64,000 nt of DNA from NCBI GenBank assembly GCA_965220955.1, contig CBDCRK010000037.1, forward strand, positions 558,001 through 622,000, given 5' to 3'. The stretch is from CBDCRK01 sp965220955 (lineage in GTDB: Bacteria > Desulfobacterota > Binatia > Bin18 > CBDCRK01). The notes beneath the pieces were generated by a model, which was not told the origin of the DNA, did no database searches, and was given only the letters and a program-made list of their open reading frames with translations. The translations under genes and the position numbers were made by a program. Of this stretch, positions 25,996 through 34,336 are shown in pieces; within the stretch, counting starts at the first letter, position 1; each line of letters begins with the position of its first letter.

Positions 25996-26862
25996 ATGGA
26001 TTTGAGCAAAACCGGAGTCTTCTGTTTTCTCGATGGATTGACCGGCGCGCAAACTGGCCAGTTTGCGCGCAAAGTCGAGCAACTGGGATACACTGCCCTG
26101 TGGTTTGCTGAGGTCACCGGTCGGGAAAGCTTTTCCTTTGCCTCTTATCTGCTCAGTCAAACGGACCGCTTGGCGGTTGCTACCGGTATTGCAGTGGTGT
26201 TCGCGTATGAACCGGCTGCTACCGCAAGCGCTACCAGAACGCTTGCGGAGTTGTTCGCAGATCGCTTTATTTTGGGCCTAGGCGTTAGTAACAAAATGGC
26301 GAACACGCGCCGTGGCATCCCCTATGGGAAACCCTACAGCTTCATGCGTGAGTATCTGGCCAAGATGAAAGCGGCTCCCTATGATGCGCCAAAGCCGCAG
26401 CACGAACCGCCGATTGTGCTGGCAGGCATGATGCCCAAGATGCTGCAACTGGCAGCAACCGAGACCCAGGGCACGCATACCTATTTCACCACAGTTGAAC
26501 AAATTGCCCAGGTGCGCGCGGCTATGGGACCTGGCCCGTGGCTCTGCGCCGAACTAGCGGTCATGCTTGAATCTGATGCCGCCAAGGCCCGGGCAACAGC
26601 TCGTCGCTACATGCAGGTTTATTTATCAATCGACCATTATGTCAAAAGGTTACAAGACGTTGGCTTTGCCAATGAGGACTTTGCCAACGGCGGCAGCGAC
26701 CGGCTGGTCGATACCATCATTGCATGGGGTAACGAGAACACCATGCGTCAGCGCATTGCCGCGTATTACAGTGCCGGAGCCTCACATGTGTGCATCTTAC
26801 CCCTCAGTCCCAATGGAGGACTAGTTCCAGACGAACGTGCGCTGGAAGCTTTGGCACCATAA
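25996..26862 (+). CDS. LLM-class F420-dependent oxidoreductase (TIGR03620-like)
   Basis: A 288-residue luciferase-like oxidoreductase. The N-terminal strand TGVFCFLDGL, LGYTALWFAEVTGRE, then RLAVATGIAVVFAYEPAAT and FILGLGVSN fit the TIGR03620 group of probable F420-dependent enzymes. The ATG at 25996 follows AAGGAGGGC, so the longer frame from 25957 is rejected. It follows the epoxide hydrolase and precedes a cyclase relic on the opposite strand. Hydride transfer to or from an alcohol or ketone is the likely chemistry. F420 use would require F420 biosynthesis, not seen in this window. Confidence 0.87.
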   Translation: MDLSKTGVFCFLDGLTGAQTGQFARKVEQLGYTALWFAEVTGRESFSFASYLLSQTDRLAVATGIAVVFAYEPAATASATRTLAELFADRFILGLGVSNKMANTRRGIPYGKPYSFMREYLAKMKAAPYDAPKPQHEPPIVLAGMMPKMLQLAATETQGTHTYFTTVEQIAQVRAAMGPGPWLCAELAVMLESDAAKARATARRYMQVYLSIDHYVKRLQDVGFANEDFANGGSDRLVDTIIAWGNENTMRQRIAAYYSAGASHVCILPLSPNGGLVPDERALEALAP

Positions 26863-26879
26863 GGAGGAGGCAAGGATTC

Positions 26880-26993
26880 TTAAGAAAAAATGCGGATAAT
26901 GGCCACCTCATTCTCGCCCATGAGGCGACTGTAGCCTTGGACATCCGCACTGAGAATGGCGGTAAGCCTGCGCTCAACGCTATGGGGTTCCAT
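26880..26993 (-). pseudogene. Relic of a class III adenylate/guanylate cyclase N-terminus
   Basis: Read on the minus strand from the ATG at 26993: 37 codons including VERRLTAILSADVQGYSRLM and GENEVAI, then a stop. This is the start of the ERRLAAILAADVVGYSRLM-type class III nucleotidyl cyclases, with the first metal-binding Asp. Everything after the first strand-helix is missing. A second, more decayed copy of the same segment lies at 29356-29421. Confidence 0.75.
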
Positions 26994-27055
26994 AAGAAGC
27001 TTCCCAACAAAGGATGGGCTGTAAAGCTGATTCTAGTGAAAGCAGTAGGAAAATG

Positions 27056-27649
27056 TCAATCAGAACGTTCAAGCGTATCCTCGATAAACATCATCCGGTC
27101 ATTGCCCCAGAACATTTCCTCTCTAACAAAAAACGTTGGTGCCCCAAAAACCCCGCGGCTCACCGCTTCTTCGGTGTTAGCCCGCAATTGAGCCTTGACA
27201 TTTTGCTCATCCACCCGGGCAAGAATACGCTCGGCATCAAGACCTCCTTTCCCCCACACCTCGCGTATGACTTTCTCCTCACCCAGGTTGAGACCCTCTA
27301 CCCAAAAGGCGGTAAATATGGCCCGGTGATACTCAGTAAATCCTCCATCCTGAAGGGTGGCCACGGCTCCCCGCATAAGCCGCAGGGTGTTAATAGGGAA
27401 AAAGGGATTATCTCCAAAGGAAACATCATATTGCCTCGCCCAGCGCCTCAGCTCCGTGCCCATATAACGGCCTTTAGCAGGAACCTCCATAGGCGAAGCA
27501 TTACCTGTTTCTTTGAAAACAGCGCCCAGGAGCATGGGCTTATAGAGAACAGTGGCTCCAGTACGCTCAGCCAAAGCAGGAAGCTGAGTGTCAGCCAGGT
27601 AACTAAAGGGACTACCGTAATCAAAGAAGAATTCTACCTGTTTAGCCAC
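27056..27649 (-). CDS. 2-hydroxychromene-2-carboxylate isomerase/DsbA-like (HCCA isomerase) protein
   Basis: A 197-residue thioredoxin-fold protein of the HCCA isomerase family. The N-terminal FFFDYGSPFSYLA (with the family's Ser replacing the DsbA Cys), PMLLGAVFKETGN, NTLRLMRGA and the cis-Pro segment GAPTFFVREEMFWGNDR are all present. It starts with GTG after GGGAGAT. Known members isomerise chromene carboxylates in naphthalene degradation with glutathione; homologues act in other aromatic pathways. It is divergent from the sigma-54 activator, 161 bases apart, so it may be one of that activator's targets (inference). Confidence 0.9.
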   Translation of the reverse strand: MAKQVEFFFDYGSPFSYLADTQLPALAERTGATVLYKPMLLGAVFKETGNASPMEVPAKGRYMGTELRRWARQYDVSFGDNPFFPINTLRLMRGAVATLQDGGFTEYHRAIFTAFWVEGLNLGEEKVIREVWGKGGLDAERILARVDEQNVKAQLRANTEEAVSRGVFGAPTFFVREEMFWGNDRMMFIEDTLERSD

Positions 27650-27736
27650 AGCGATCTCCCTTTTCTTTAGTAAAAAGCTTATCGTTATTTAGGTGCATAC
27701 ACATGCTTATCTCTAGCTGTTAACTCTTTCAACCCA

Positions 27737-27758
27737 GGTTATCTACGGGTTATCTACG
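27737..27758. promoter_or_regulatory. Tandem 11-bp repeats between isomerase and sigma-54 activator
   Basis: GGTTATCTACG occurs twice head to tail (27737-27747 and 27748-27758), followed by the weaker GGCTACCCACG. A period of 11 bp, about one helical turn, in a divergent promoter region would suit an activator-binding site. No protein can be assigned to it. Confidence 0.4.
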
Positions 27759-27810
27759 GCTACCCACGCCTACTTAGTCGAGGTAATTCGATCCTAATGT
27801 TGCTTGGTCC

Positions 27811-29364
27811 TTGGCACGTATTATCAATATGATATATCTGATCGATATGGACACACGAACGGAACAAATTCAACTGCGCTTAGAAGGCCTCATCAAGATC
27901 AATCAGCTGTTAGTCAGCACAGTCGACCCCAACGATCTACTTGAGACTATCCTCGAATCAGCCTTACGGTTGTTCTCGGTAGAAGGATGTAGCATTGGAT
28001 TGATTGACGAAGCTAAAGGGCAACTAGCCTTTATCGATATGGCGGGCAAGGCGAAGGCGGAGGAATTCCGAGTTGATCTAGGTCATGGTATTGCGGGGTG
28101 GGTGGCACAGACAGGCCAGGGAGTAGTGAGCAACGACGTATCGCAGGACCTACGGTTTTTCAGAGGGATCGACAAGAAGACCGGCTTTAAGACAAAGTCC
28201 ATCCTGTGCGCACCTCTTAAACAGCGTGACCAGCTCATTGGGGTAATTGAGGCCCTCAACACTACCAATCCCAACGGCTTCACCCAAGAAGATCTCCAGC
28301 TCCTGACTGCCTTCGGGGGATTGGCCGCTATAGCCATCAACCGTGCCAAGGTGTTCGCCACAGTGCGTAATACCAGCGTGGCCTTCCAGGAGGTAGTCCA
28401 GGATCGCTACCGTTTAGTCATTGGCACCAGTGCCGTGATGCAGGAGGTGCTACGTCTGGCTCGCACCGTAGCAGCTACCAACACCACCGTGCTTCTACTG
28501 GGCGAAAGTGGGACTGGTAAAGAGGTGGTGGCCCGGGCCATCCACCAGTGGAGTGCGCGCATGGACCATCCCTTCATAGCGGTCAACTGTGTGGCTCTGA
28601 CTCCCGATTTATTGGAAAGCGAACTGTTTGGTCATGAGAAAGGAGCCTTCACCGGAGCCATAGCCCAGAAGAAGGGGAAGTTTGAGCTGGCTGAGGGAGG
28701 AACGATCTTCCTGGACGAGATTGGCGATCTAGCACGCAACCTACAGGCCAAGCTTTTACGCGTGCTGCAGGAAAGGGAGTTTCAGAGGGTAGGAGGAACA
28801 AAAGATATCCGCACCGACATACGCATCCTAGCTGCCACCAACCGCGACCTGTACCAAGCGGTGCAGAGCGGATCTTTCCGCGAGGACTTGTATTACCGGC
28901 TCAATGTGGTCTCAATCACGCTGCCCCTTCTGCGTGACCGCAAGGAGGATCTTCCCGTGCTTGTCCAGCATTTCACTGAACAGTACTGCCGTGAGATGAA
29001 GCGATCCCCAATGGGCATTGAGCCGCCGGCTATGGAGTTAGTGCAATCCTACCCTTGGCCAGGCAACGTACGCGAGTTGCAAAACGCTATCGAACGGGCC
29101 GTGGTATTCTGCTCCGGACCAAGCATTACCGAGACCGATCTCCCCGCTGAGATCCACAAGCAGGCCTCCAGTTCTGCAGACGTAGTTACCCAGAGCCCCA
29201 TTATCAACCTCTCGCCTCTGGCAGAGGCAACCAATGCCTTCCAGCGTACCCTGATCCACAAGGCACTGGAGGCTACGGGTGGCAAACAGGCCCAGGCAGC
29301 TCAACTCCTTGACCTGCCGCAATCGAATCTCTCTAGATTGATGAAAAGATTAGGGTTACGGTGA
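27811..29364 (+). CDS. Sigma-54 dependent transcriptional activator (GAF-AAA+-Fis HTH)
   Basis: A NifA-like enhancer-binding protein of up to 517 residues. Residues of about 30-185 form a GAF sensor domain. The AAA+ domain follows with Walker A GESGTGKE near 231-238, the sigma-54 contact loop GAFTGA near 278-283, Walker B FLDEIGD and arginine-finger region REDLYYRLN. The C-terminal Fis-type HTH ends KQAQAAQLLDLPQSNLSRLM. There is no receiver domain, so signal input is probably a ligand bound by the GAF domain. The start is uncertain: TTG at 27811, ATG at 27829 or ATG at 27847; none has a clear ribosome site. Confidence 0.95.
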   Translation: MARIINMIYLIDMDTRTEQIQLRLEGLIKINQLLVSTVDPNDLLETILESALRLFSVEGCSIGLIDEAKGQLAFIDMAGKAKAEEFRVDLGHGIAGWVAQTGQGVVSNDVSQDLRFFRGIDKKTGFKTKSILCAPLKQRDQLIGVIEALNTTNPNGFTQEDLQLLTAFGGLAAIAINRAKVFATVRNTSVAFQEVVQDRYRLVIGTSAVMQEVLRLARTVAATNTTVLLLGESGTGKEVVARAIHQWSARMDHPFIAVNCVALTPDLLESELFGHEKGAFTGAIAQKKGKFELAEGGTIFLDEIGDLARNLQAKLLRVLQEREFQRVGGTKDIRTDIRILAATNRDLYQAVQSGSFREDLYYRLNVVSITLPLLRDRKEDLPVLVQHFTEQYCREMKRSPMGIEPPAMELVQSYPWPGNVRELQNAIERAVVFCSGPSITETDLPAEIHKQASSSADVVTQSPIINLSPLAEATNAFQRTLIHKALEATGGKQAQAAQLLDLPQSNLSRLMKRLGLR

Positions 29365-29421
29365 GGGATTAGCCTTATAGTCTTTGACCCCAGTCCTAAG
29401 GATAGCGGTGAGCCTGCGCAA
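29356..29421 (-). pseudogene. Second, more decayed relic of a class III cyclase N-terminus
   Basis: The minus strand reads LRRLTAILRTGVKDYKANPSP and a stop, matching the RRLTAILSTDVKGYSRL start of class III cyclases; the metal Asp is replaced by Gly. It overlaps the last codons of the sigma-54 activator. It is too short to be a gene. A longer copy lies at 26880-26993. Confidence 0.5.
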
Positions 29422-29619
29422 CGTATTCTTCATTCATGTGCTCGGTGTTCCTGGGTGAGTGGGAGCGTTTTGCTTGACTTCGGCAGGGCAAGGGGAGTAG
29501 AGAGGGGGAAGCACCGGCCGAGTAGAGGAAAGAAAGGGTGAGGGTAAACCAGAGGGGAAGGTCTTGGCAAGCTCCTTCTCATCCCATAGAACGAACAACA
29601 AAAAAAGGAGGAAAAACTC

Positions 29620-30030
29620 ATGGCATTAACATTAGAGCTAGCAGAACAGTTTATTGCTGCGGCTAAGGCGAAAGCTCAGGAGCAGAGCTGCACTATGAGC
29701 TTTGCCGTGGTGGATCTGGCCGGCAACCCCGTAGCTCTGGCACGCATGGACGGAGCCCTGTGGCTGACCGCCGGGGCGGGGGTGAGCAAGGCTTTCACCG
29801 CTGCCACCTTACGCCGGCCCTCAGCAGAGATGGGGGAGATGGCCCAGACACGGCCTGAGGTGTTTAGCAACATTGTCAGTCTGGCCGGCCGGCCCCTACT
29901 GCCTGCGGGGGGTGGATTACCCCTGATTATTGACGGGGAGTTGCTTGGCGGTGTCGGCGCTAGTGGGGGCACGGAGGAGCAAGATGTGGAATGCGCTCGG
30001 GCAGGTCTGGTCGCCATAGGAGGAGAGTAA
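29620..30030 (+). CDS. GlcG/HbpS-family (DUF336) heme-binding-like protein
   Basis: A 136-residue protein of the GlcG/HbpS family. MSFAVVDLAGNPVALARMDGA, KAFTAATLRRPS, PAGGGLPLIIDGELLGGVGASGGT and EEQDVECARAGL are the family's landmarks. Members are octameric, bind heme or corrinoid-like ligands, and are often linked to glycolate, propanediol or aromatic degradation gene sets. The ATG follows AAAGGAGG. It is the first gene downstream of the sigma-54 activator on the same strand, 255 bases away, and may be controlled by it. No convincing -24/-12 promoter was found between them. Confidence 0.9.
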   Translation: MALTLELAEQFIAAAKAKAQEQSCTMSFAVVDLAGNPVALARMDGALWLTAGAGVSKAFTAATLRRPSAEMGEMAQTRPEVFSNIVSLAGRPLLPAGGGLPLIIDGELLGGVGASGGTEEQDVECARAGLVAIGGE

Positions 30031-30355
30031 AGAAACACTTAGTACCGAGTTGGCCTCCTCCTGGGTTAGGGTGCATACCAATTCCCTGGCCATTTCGCCT
30101 GCGCAACATATCCTCCCGCTCCTGGAGTAGGAAAATCCCCCCGTGCTGTGCGCTTCCCCCCTTTGTTAAAGGGGGGAATGAAGGGGGATTTCATCAATCA
30201 TATCCACCGTTGGCACTCTACTCTGCAGACATACCAGAATTTTGTTATGCACCCCCTGGGTTATATGGTTTGCCGTTGTATTGGGAAAGCATAAAAGTAT
30301 AAAGGTATCTCCTGCCAGAGCTGGTTTGAGATTGCCCTGAGTCTACCAATACACC
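30031..30355. other. Gene-free stretch with one palindromic repeat
   Basis: No gene is seen in this 325-base gap between the convergent GlcG-like and cupin genes. It contains the repeat at 30132-30192. Confidence 0.6.
30132..30192. repeat. AAATCCCCC...GGGGGATTT inverted repeat
   Basis: Outer arms AAAATCCCCC and GGGGGATTT enclose an inner palindrome TTCCCCCCTTTGTTAAAGGGG GGAA. This is a common class of dispersed intergenic repeat. It could fold into a strong hairpin and may serve as a terminator for both convergent genes. Confidence 0.7.
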
Positions 30356-30829
30356 TTAGGGCGTGGCCTTCTCTGACCCCTGGGTCGCAAAGGTTACCTC
30401 GCCGACCCCTGCTCCACCCAGAATGGCCAAGAAATAGGCGTCCTCCTCACCAATGTTGCGGTACCCATGCAGAACCCCCACAGGAAAAGAAATGGTATCC
30501 CAGGGCCCGAGGATGGTTCCTTCCTCATGACCCTGGGCACCCCAACTGAAGACCCATTGTCCGGAGAGGGGAACAAACACCTCGACCGTTGTGTGGCTGT
30601 GCGCAGGAGCCCCATTCCCCGGACTGACCTTGTCCAAAACCAGGGTAAAACCATGCTCACCAGGGATAGTTGGGGCGATAGTCTTGGCCACTTGGCCAAT
30701 AATGCTGAAGCCTTCTCTGCCTTCAGGGACATACTCCATGCCCAGGGCTTTGTAGTCCAGGGGCTTGAGATCTTTAAAATGTGCAATCCGCTTGAGCATC
30801 TCTTCTCTTGAGATCTGTGCGCTGGCCAT
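30356..30829 (-). CDS. Cupin domain-containing protein
   Basis: A 157-residue cupin. The first motif reads PAHSHTTVEVFVPLSGQWVFSW, and the second PWDTISFPVGVLHGYRNIGE, so the His pair, Glu and second-motif His are arranged as in metal-binding cupins. The N-terminal 40 residues form a short helical extension. The ATG at 30829 follows AAAGGAGGG. It converges with the GlcG-like gene. It may be a small dioxygenase, an isomerase or a binding protein; nothing nearby decides it. Confidence 0.85.
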   Translation of the reverse strand: MASAQISREEMLKRIAHFKDLKPLDYKALGMEYVPEGREGFSIIGQVAKTIAPTIPGEHGFTLVLDKVSPGNGAPAHSHTTVEVFVPLSGQWVFSWGAQGHEEGTILGPWDTISFPVGVLHGYRNIGEEDAYFLAILGGAGVGEVTFATQGSEKATP

Positions 30830-31034
30830 AAACCCTCCTTTCTCTAATGCTCTTCCTCTAGGTTGGAGCCCTGGCAGGTAGGGATTTGCCGTCTATTATA
30901 AACGAAGCAACAAAATGTCACAGTATCTGAAGATGGGAATAAAGAAAAAATAGAGAGTAAGGAAATTAGCAAAAGAAGAAAAGGAGGGTACCTCACCAAC
31001 CACTTGAAAGCCAATTATACACCCAAGGGTACTT

Positions 31035-31082
31035 GACTGAACGATCGGTTAATTATAGTTAACTGAACGACCGTTTAATTAT
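31035..31082. promoter_or_regulatory. Tandem TetR operators overlapping the tetR start
   Basis: ACTGAACGATCGGTTAATTAT at 31036 and ACTGAACGACCGTTTAATTAT at 31062 are direct repeats 26 bp apart. Each holds an internal AACG-xx-CGTT-like dyad. The second reaches the ATG of the tetR gene itself. The position implies autoregulation and control of the downstream exporter operon. Confidence 0.75.
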
Positions 31083-31770
31083 GGCACGACCAATAAGGAC
31101 TCCTTCTTCTCCCGACCATCGAGCCACTATTGGTGCAACCGCCGAAGCTTTGTTTGCCGAGCGCGGGTTTGATGGCACTCCTATCCGTGAGATCGCCCTG
31201 CGGGCGGGTTCCACCAAAGCCCTTATCTATCACTACTACCGCAATAAAGAAGATCTCTACCTCTCTCTCCTTGAAGCCGCAGTCAGCGAAGTGGTGACTC
31301 GGGTCGAGGAGATTGCTGCTAGGAGTGATAACCCTGAAGAGAAGGTACATGGAGTGGTGGAGGTTTTTCTCGATTACTACCATACTCATCCCCAGCGTTT
31401 TCAGATGATCCAGCGAGCCGTAGATGAGCATGGCGCGGCTGCCACCACCTTGGCGGAGCGCTGGTTCTCACGCGCCCATCTGGCGCTGCAAGAGATTGCG
31501 GCAGAGGGGATAAGGCAGGGACTATTCAAATCCTTTTCCCCCCAAATGGTGCCGGTTGCTATTATTGGACTTATTGTCCACACGCTGCGCAATCACAAAT
31601 TAATAGAAAAAGTGAAGCCCGGCTTTTCGGGAACTCAACTTCTTGAGGCCCTGCCCGACCTTATCCTCACCTTGCTCAAGGCTGATAGCGTGGGGAAAAA
31701 GAAAAGTGCACCGCTAGCTACCTGCTCTAGACAACCAGAGATCAAGGTTAAGCTGAAAGCTCATGGCTGA
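31081..31770 (+). CDS. TetR/AcrR-family transcriptional repressor of exporter operon
   Basis: A 229-residue repressor. The N-terminal HTH is typical: TAEALFAERGFDGTPIREIA, AGSTKALIYHYYRNKEDLYL. The C-terminal helical ligand domain follows with a basic tail. The ATG at 31081 is immediately preceded by operator sequence with no Shine-Dalgarno, so the mRNA may be leaderless or the gene weakly translated. The 27-base gap to the MMPL permease gene indicates co-transcription. The ligand is probably a hydrophobic or fatty-acid-like compound, judged only from the genes it controls. Confidence 0.93.
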   Translation: MARPIRTPSSPDHRATIGATAEALFAERGFDGTPIREIALRAGSTKALIYHYYRNKEDLYLSLLEAAVSEVVTRVEEIAARSDNPEEKVHGVVEVFLDYYHTHPQRFQMIQRAVDEHGAAATTLAERWFSRAHLALQEIAAEGIRQGLFKSFSPQMVPVAIIGLIVHTLRNHKLIEKVKPGFSGTQLLEALPDLILTLLKADSVGKKKSAPLATCSRQPEIKVKLKAHG

Positions 31771-31797
31771 CCGCTAAAATTGTATAAGGAGAAAGAA

Positions 31798-34320
31798 ATG
31801 GAGTCTTTCTTTCGTGGAGTGATTCGCTTCCGCTATTGGGTCATCATAGTGCTGCTCGGCTGCACTGTTGCCTTGGGCATGCAGATGAAGAAGCTCCGTT
31901 TTGAGAGCGATGCGGAGGCGATGATCCCGCCCGACGACCCGGTCCAGCGCTATAACGATCTGGTTGAAGACCGCTTTGGCATGCGGGACCTAATCATTGT
32001 GGGCGTATTGAATAATAACCCGCAAGAGAATGGCGTCTTTAACCCCCGTACTCTGGGAATTGTCAAAGAGTTCTCCGAGCAGATTGCGCTTCTCCCTGGG
32101 ATCAAGGCGGTACGCAATGAGGATGTGGCCAGCGTGGCCACTATGGACAACATCACCGGTACCCAAGACGGCATGGCTGTAGACCCGTTCATGGAAGAAA
32201 TTCCCCAGACGCAGGATGAGCTTACTACCCTCAGGAACAATCTCTTTGGCAACTCTATGTATGTAGACTGGCTGGTTTCGCGGGATGGCGGCGGACTTCT
32301 CATTATGGCCAAGATGGAGTCTTCCGAGGGCACGCTCGAAGGTGTAGCCAGACGGTCGGCGATTTACAAAACCATCCGGGAAATGATCCAAGCCAAGAAA
32401 GACGCCGGTTCTCCCGAGGAATTTCATATAGCCGGGCGCGGAGCCATGGAGGTAACGTTCTCGGAAGATGCCAGCCGAGACATGTCTGCATTTATGCCCC
32501 TGGTATTGGTTATTGTGCTCAGCATACTCTATCTGACTTACCGTAGCCTGCGCGGGGTGCTCCTACCTTTCTCCGTAGTCTTAGCCTCGGCGATCTGGAC
32601 GCTGGGGATTATGGCCATGGTCGGAATACCCATGTACTTTATCTCTACCATGATGCCGGTGATCCTGATGGCCATAGGTGTGGCTTACGGCATCCATATC
32701 CTCGGTCGTTACTACGACGAACTATTAGAGCGCCCTGGGGTTTCTTCCCCTGAGGCAGTACTGGCGGCAATGCGTGAGATGTGGCAACCGGTAGTGTTCA
32801 CCGCACTCACTACTGCAGCCGGGTTTTTGTCTTTTCTCACCGCTGCCATGTTGCCTATCCGCCACTTCGGGGTGTTTACTGCCATTGGCGTGCTTGTTGC
32901 TCTGGTCTTCTCACTGACCTTCTTCCCGGCTGTCCTGGCTATGCTACCAGCCAAGGTGAGCCGTGGTCTGAGTCGTCAAATGGGCCGCAGTGGGGACCTA
33001 GCCGCTACTGGTTGGGCAGCGCGTACTCTTGCCCAAATCGGCCGCGGCGTCGCCCTTCACCCCTTCCTGGTGTGGACCCCGACCGTAATCCTGATGGCCA
33101 TCTGTCTGGTAGGTATCCAACGCATAGGGGTGAATAGCTCGTGGATTCGCTCTTTTCACCCGCAGAGCCCGGTACGTATGGCCGATGAAGCTTTGCGCGA
33201 AAAATTCCAGGGCACGCTGCCAACCTATGTTGCTATCGAGGGGCATGCGGCTGATCTACTGAAAGATCCCCAACTGCTGCACAAGCTCGACCGCATGCAG
33301 GTCGAGATCGAAAAAGATCCCATTGTCGGAGGTTCTCTGTCGATCGCTGAGTTCATCAAACGTATGAACCGGGTGATGAATGAGGACCGGCAGGAAATGG
33401 AGGTAGTGCCAACGTCGCGTGACCTGGTTTCCCAGTATCTGCTTCTGTACTCGTTCTCCGGAGACCCGGATGACTTCGACGAAGTCGTGGACTACGACTA
33501 CCAACACGCCAACCTGGCTTTTTACCTGCGCTCTGACAGTACCCAGGATATTTTGCGGGTGGTCCATAAGATTCAAGATTTTGCCGTGAAAGAGTTTGGG
33601 CGCTCTACCCTTGGCAATGGAGAAGACGAGAATATGCGCGATCCACTCTCTTTGCGCTTTGGGCGCTGGCTGGGTGGCATTGAAGCAACCATCACCGGTT
33701 GGGAGACCAACAGCGGGTTTCGCATTGGCTTTGCTGGTCCCGGGTATTTTACTCACCGCTTCAGCGAATTAGTGGTTGCTGGCCAGCTCTCCAGCCTAGT
33801 GACGTCGCTCCTTGCAGTCTTTCTGCTGACCGCAATCATGTTCCGCTCGTTGACCGCCGGACTTGTCAACATTATCCCCATAAGCCTGGTTATGGTTTTC
33901 AGCTTTGGTCTCATGGGACTTCTTAACATTCCCCTTGAGGTTGGTAAGTCGCTTACCGCCTCGATGGTGATTGGTATTGGTATCGACTATACCATCCACT
34001 TTCTCAACAAATATCGCCTTAAGGTGCGTGCTGGACTCACAGACCCGGAGGCCATCACCGTAGCTACCATGACCACTTCGGGCAAAGCCATCTTTTTCAA
34101 TGCAGTTGTAGTCATTGGCGGGTACCTGGTATTTCTTACTTCCAACTTTCGACCTAACTTCTACCTGGGGGCCATGGTTGCCCTCAACATGGGCGCCTGT
34201 CTACTTGTGTCGATGACCGTGCTGCCAGCCATACTTAACGCCTTCAAACCCCGCTTTGTATATGGCGAAGAAAAAATCACCCCAATAACAATGCGTCCAG
34301 AGTATAAGGCACAACACTAA
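31798..34320 (+). CDS. MMPL/RND-superfamily exporter permease
   Basis: An 840-residue inner-membrane exporter of the MMPL branch of RND proteins, related to HpnN and other lipid exporters. An N-terminal membrane segment (YWVIIVLLGCTVALGM) is followed by a large periplasmic loop and a bundle of five segments containing AIGVAYGIHILGRYY. The pattern repeats in the second half with a second loop and GIGIDYTIHFLNKYR. The duplicated 12-helix arrangement is complete. Energy is expected from the proton gradient. The ATG at 31798 has AAGGAGAAAG. A LolA-like carrier follows 16 bases later, so both belong to one transport system. Confidence 0.93.
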   Translation: MESFFRGVIRFRYWVIIVLLGCTVALGMQMKKLRFESDAEAMIPPDDPVQRYNDLVEDRFGMRDLIIVGVLNNNPQENGVFNPRTLGIVKEFSEQIALLPGIKAVRNEDVASVATMDNITGTQDGMAVDPFMEEIPQTQDELTTLRNNLFGNSMYVDWLVSRDGGGLLIMAKMESSEGTLEGVARRSAIYKTIREMIQAKKDAGSPEEFHIAGRGAMEVTFSEDASRDMSAFMPLVLVIVLSILYLTYRSLRGVLLPFSVVLASAIWTLGIMAMVGIPMYFISTMMPVILMAIGVAYGIHILGRYYDELLERPGVSSPEAVLAAMREMWQPVVFTALTTAAGFLSFLTAAMLPIRHFGVFTAIGVLVALVFSLTFFPAVLAMLPAKVSRGLSRQMGRSGDLAATGWAARTLAQIGRGVALHPFLVWTPTVILMAICLVGIQRIGVNSSWIRSFHPQSPVRMADEALREKFQGTLPTYVAIEGHAADLLKDPQLLHKLDRMQVEIEKDPIVGGSLSIAEFIKRMNRVMNEDRQEMEVVPTSRDLVSQYLLLYSFSGDPDDFDEVVDYDYQHANLAFYLRSDSTQDILRVVHKIQDFAVKEFGRSTLGNGEDENMRDPLSLRFGRWLGGIEATITGWETNSGFRIGFAGPGYFTHRFSELVVAGQLSSLVTSLLAVFLLTAIMFRSLTAGLVNIIPISLVMVFSFGLMGLLNIPLEVGKSLTASMVIGIGIDYTIHFLNKYRLKVRAGLTDPEAITVATMTTSGKAIFFNAVVVIGGYLVFLTSNFRPNFYLGAMVALNMGACLLVSMTVLPAILNAFKPRFVYGEEKITPITMRPEYKAQH

Positions 34321-34336
34321 GAAAGGAGGACAGATT

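Noticed and set aside
27829..27849. Choosing ATG 27829 or 27847 as the definite start of the sigma-54 activator
   Set aside because: None of the three candidate starts has a convincing ribosome site, so the longest frame is given and the uncertainty noted.
29460..29480. Sigma-54-like promoter GTGGGAGCGTTTTGCTT upstream of the GlcG-like gene
   Set aside because: The GG to GC spacing is one base shorter than required and the -24 element lacks CAC.
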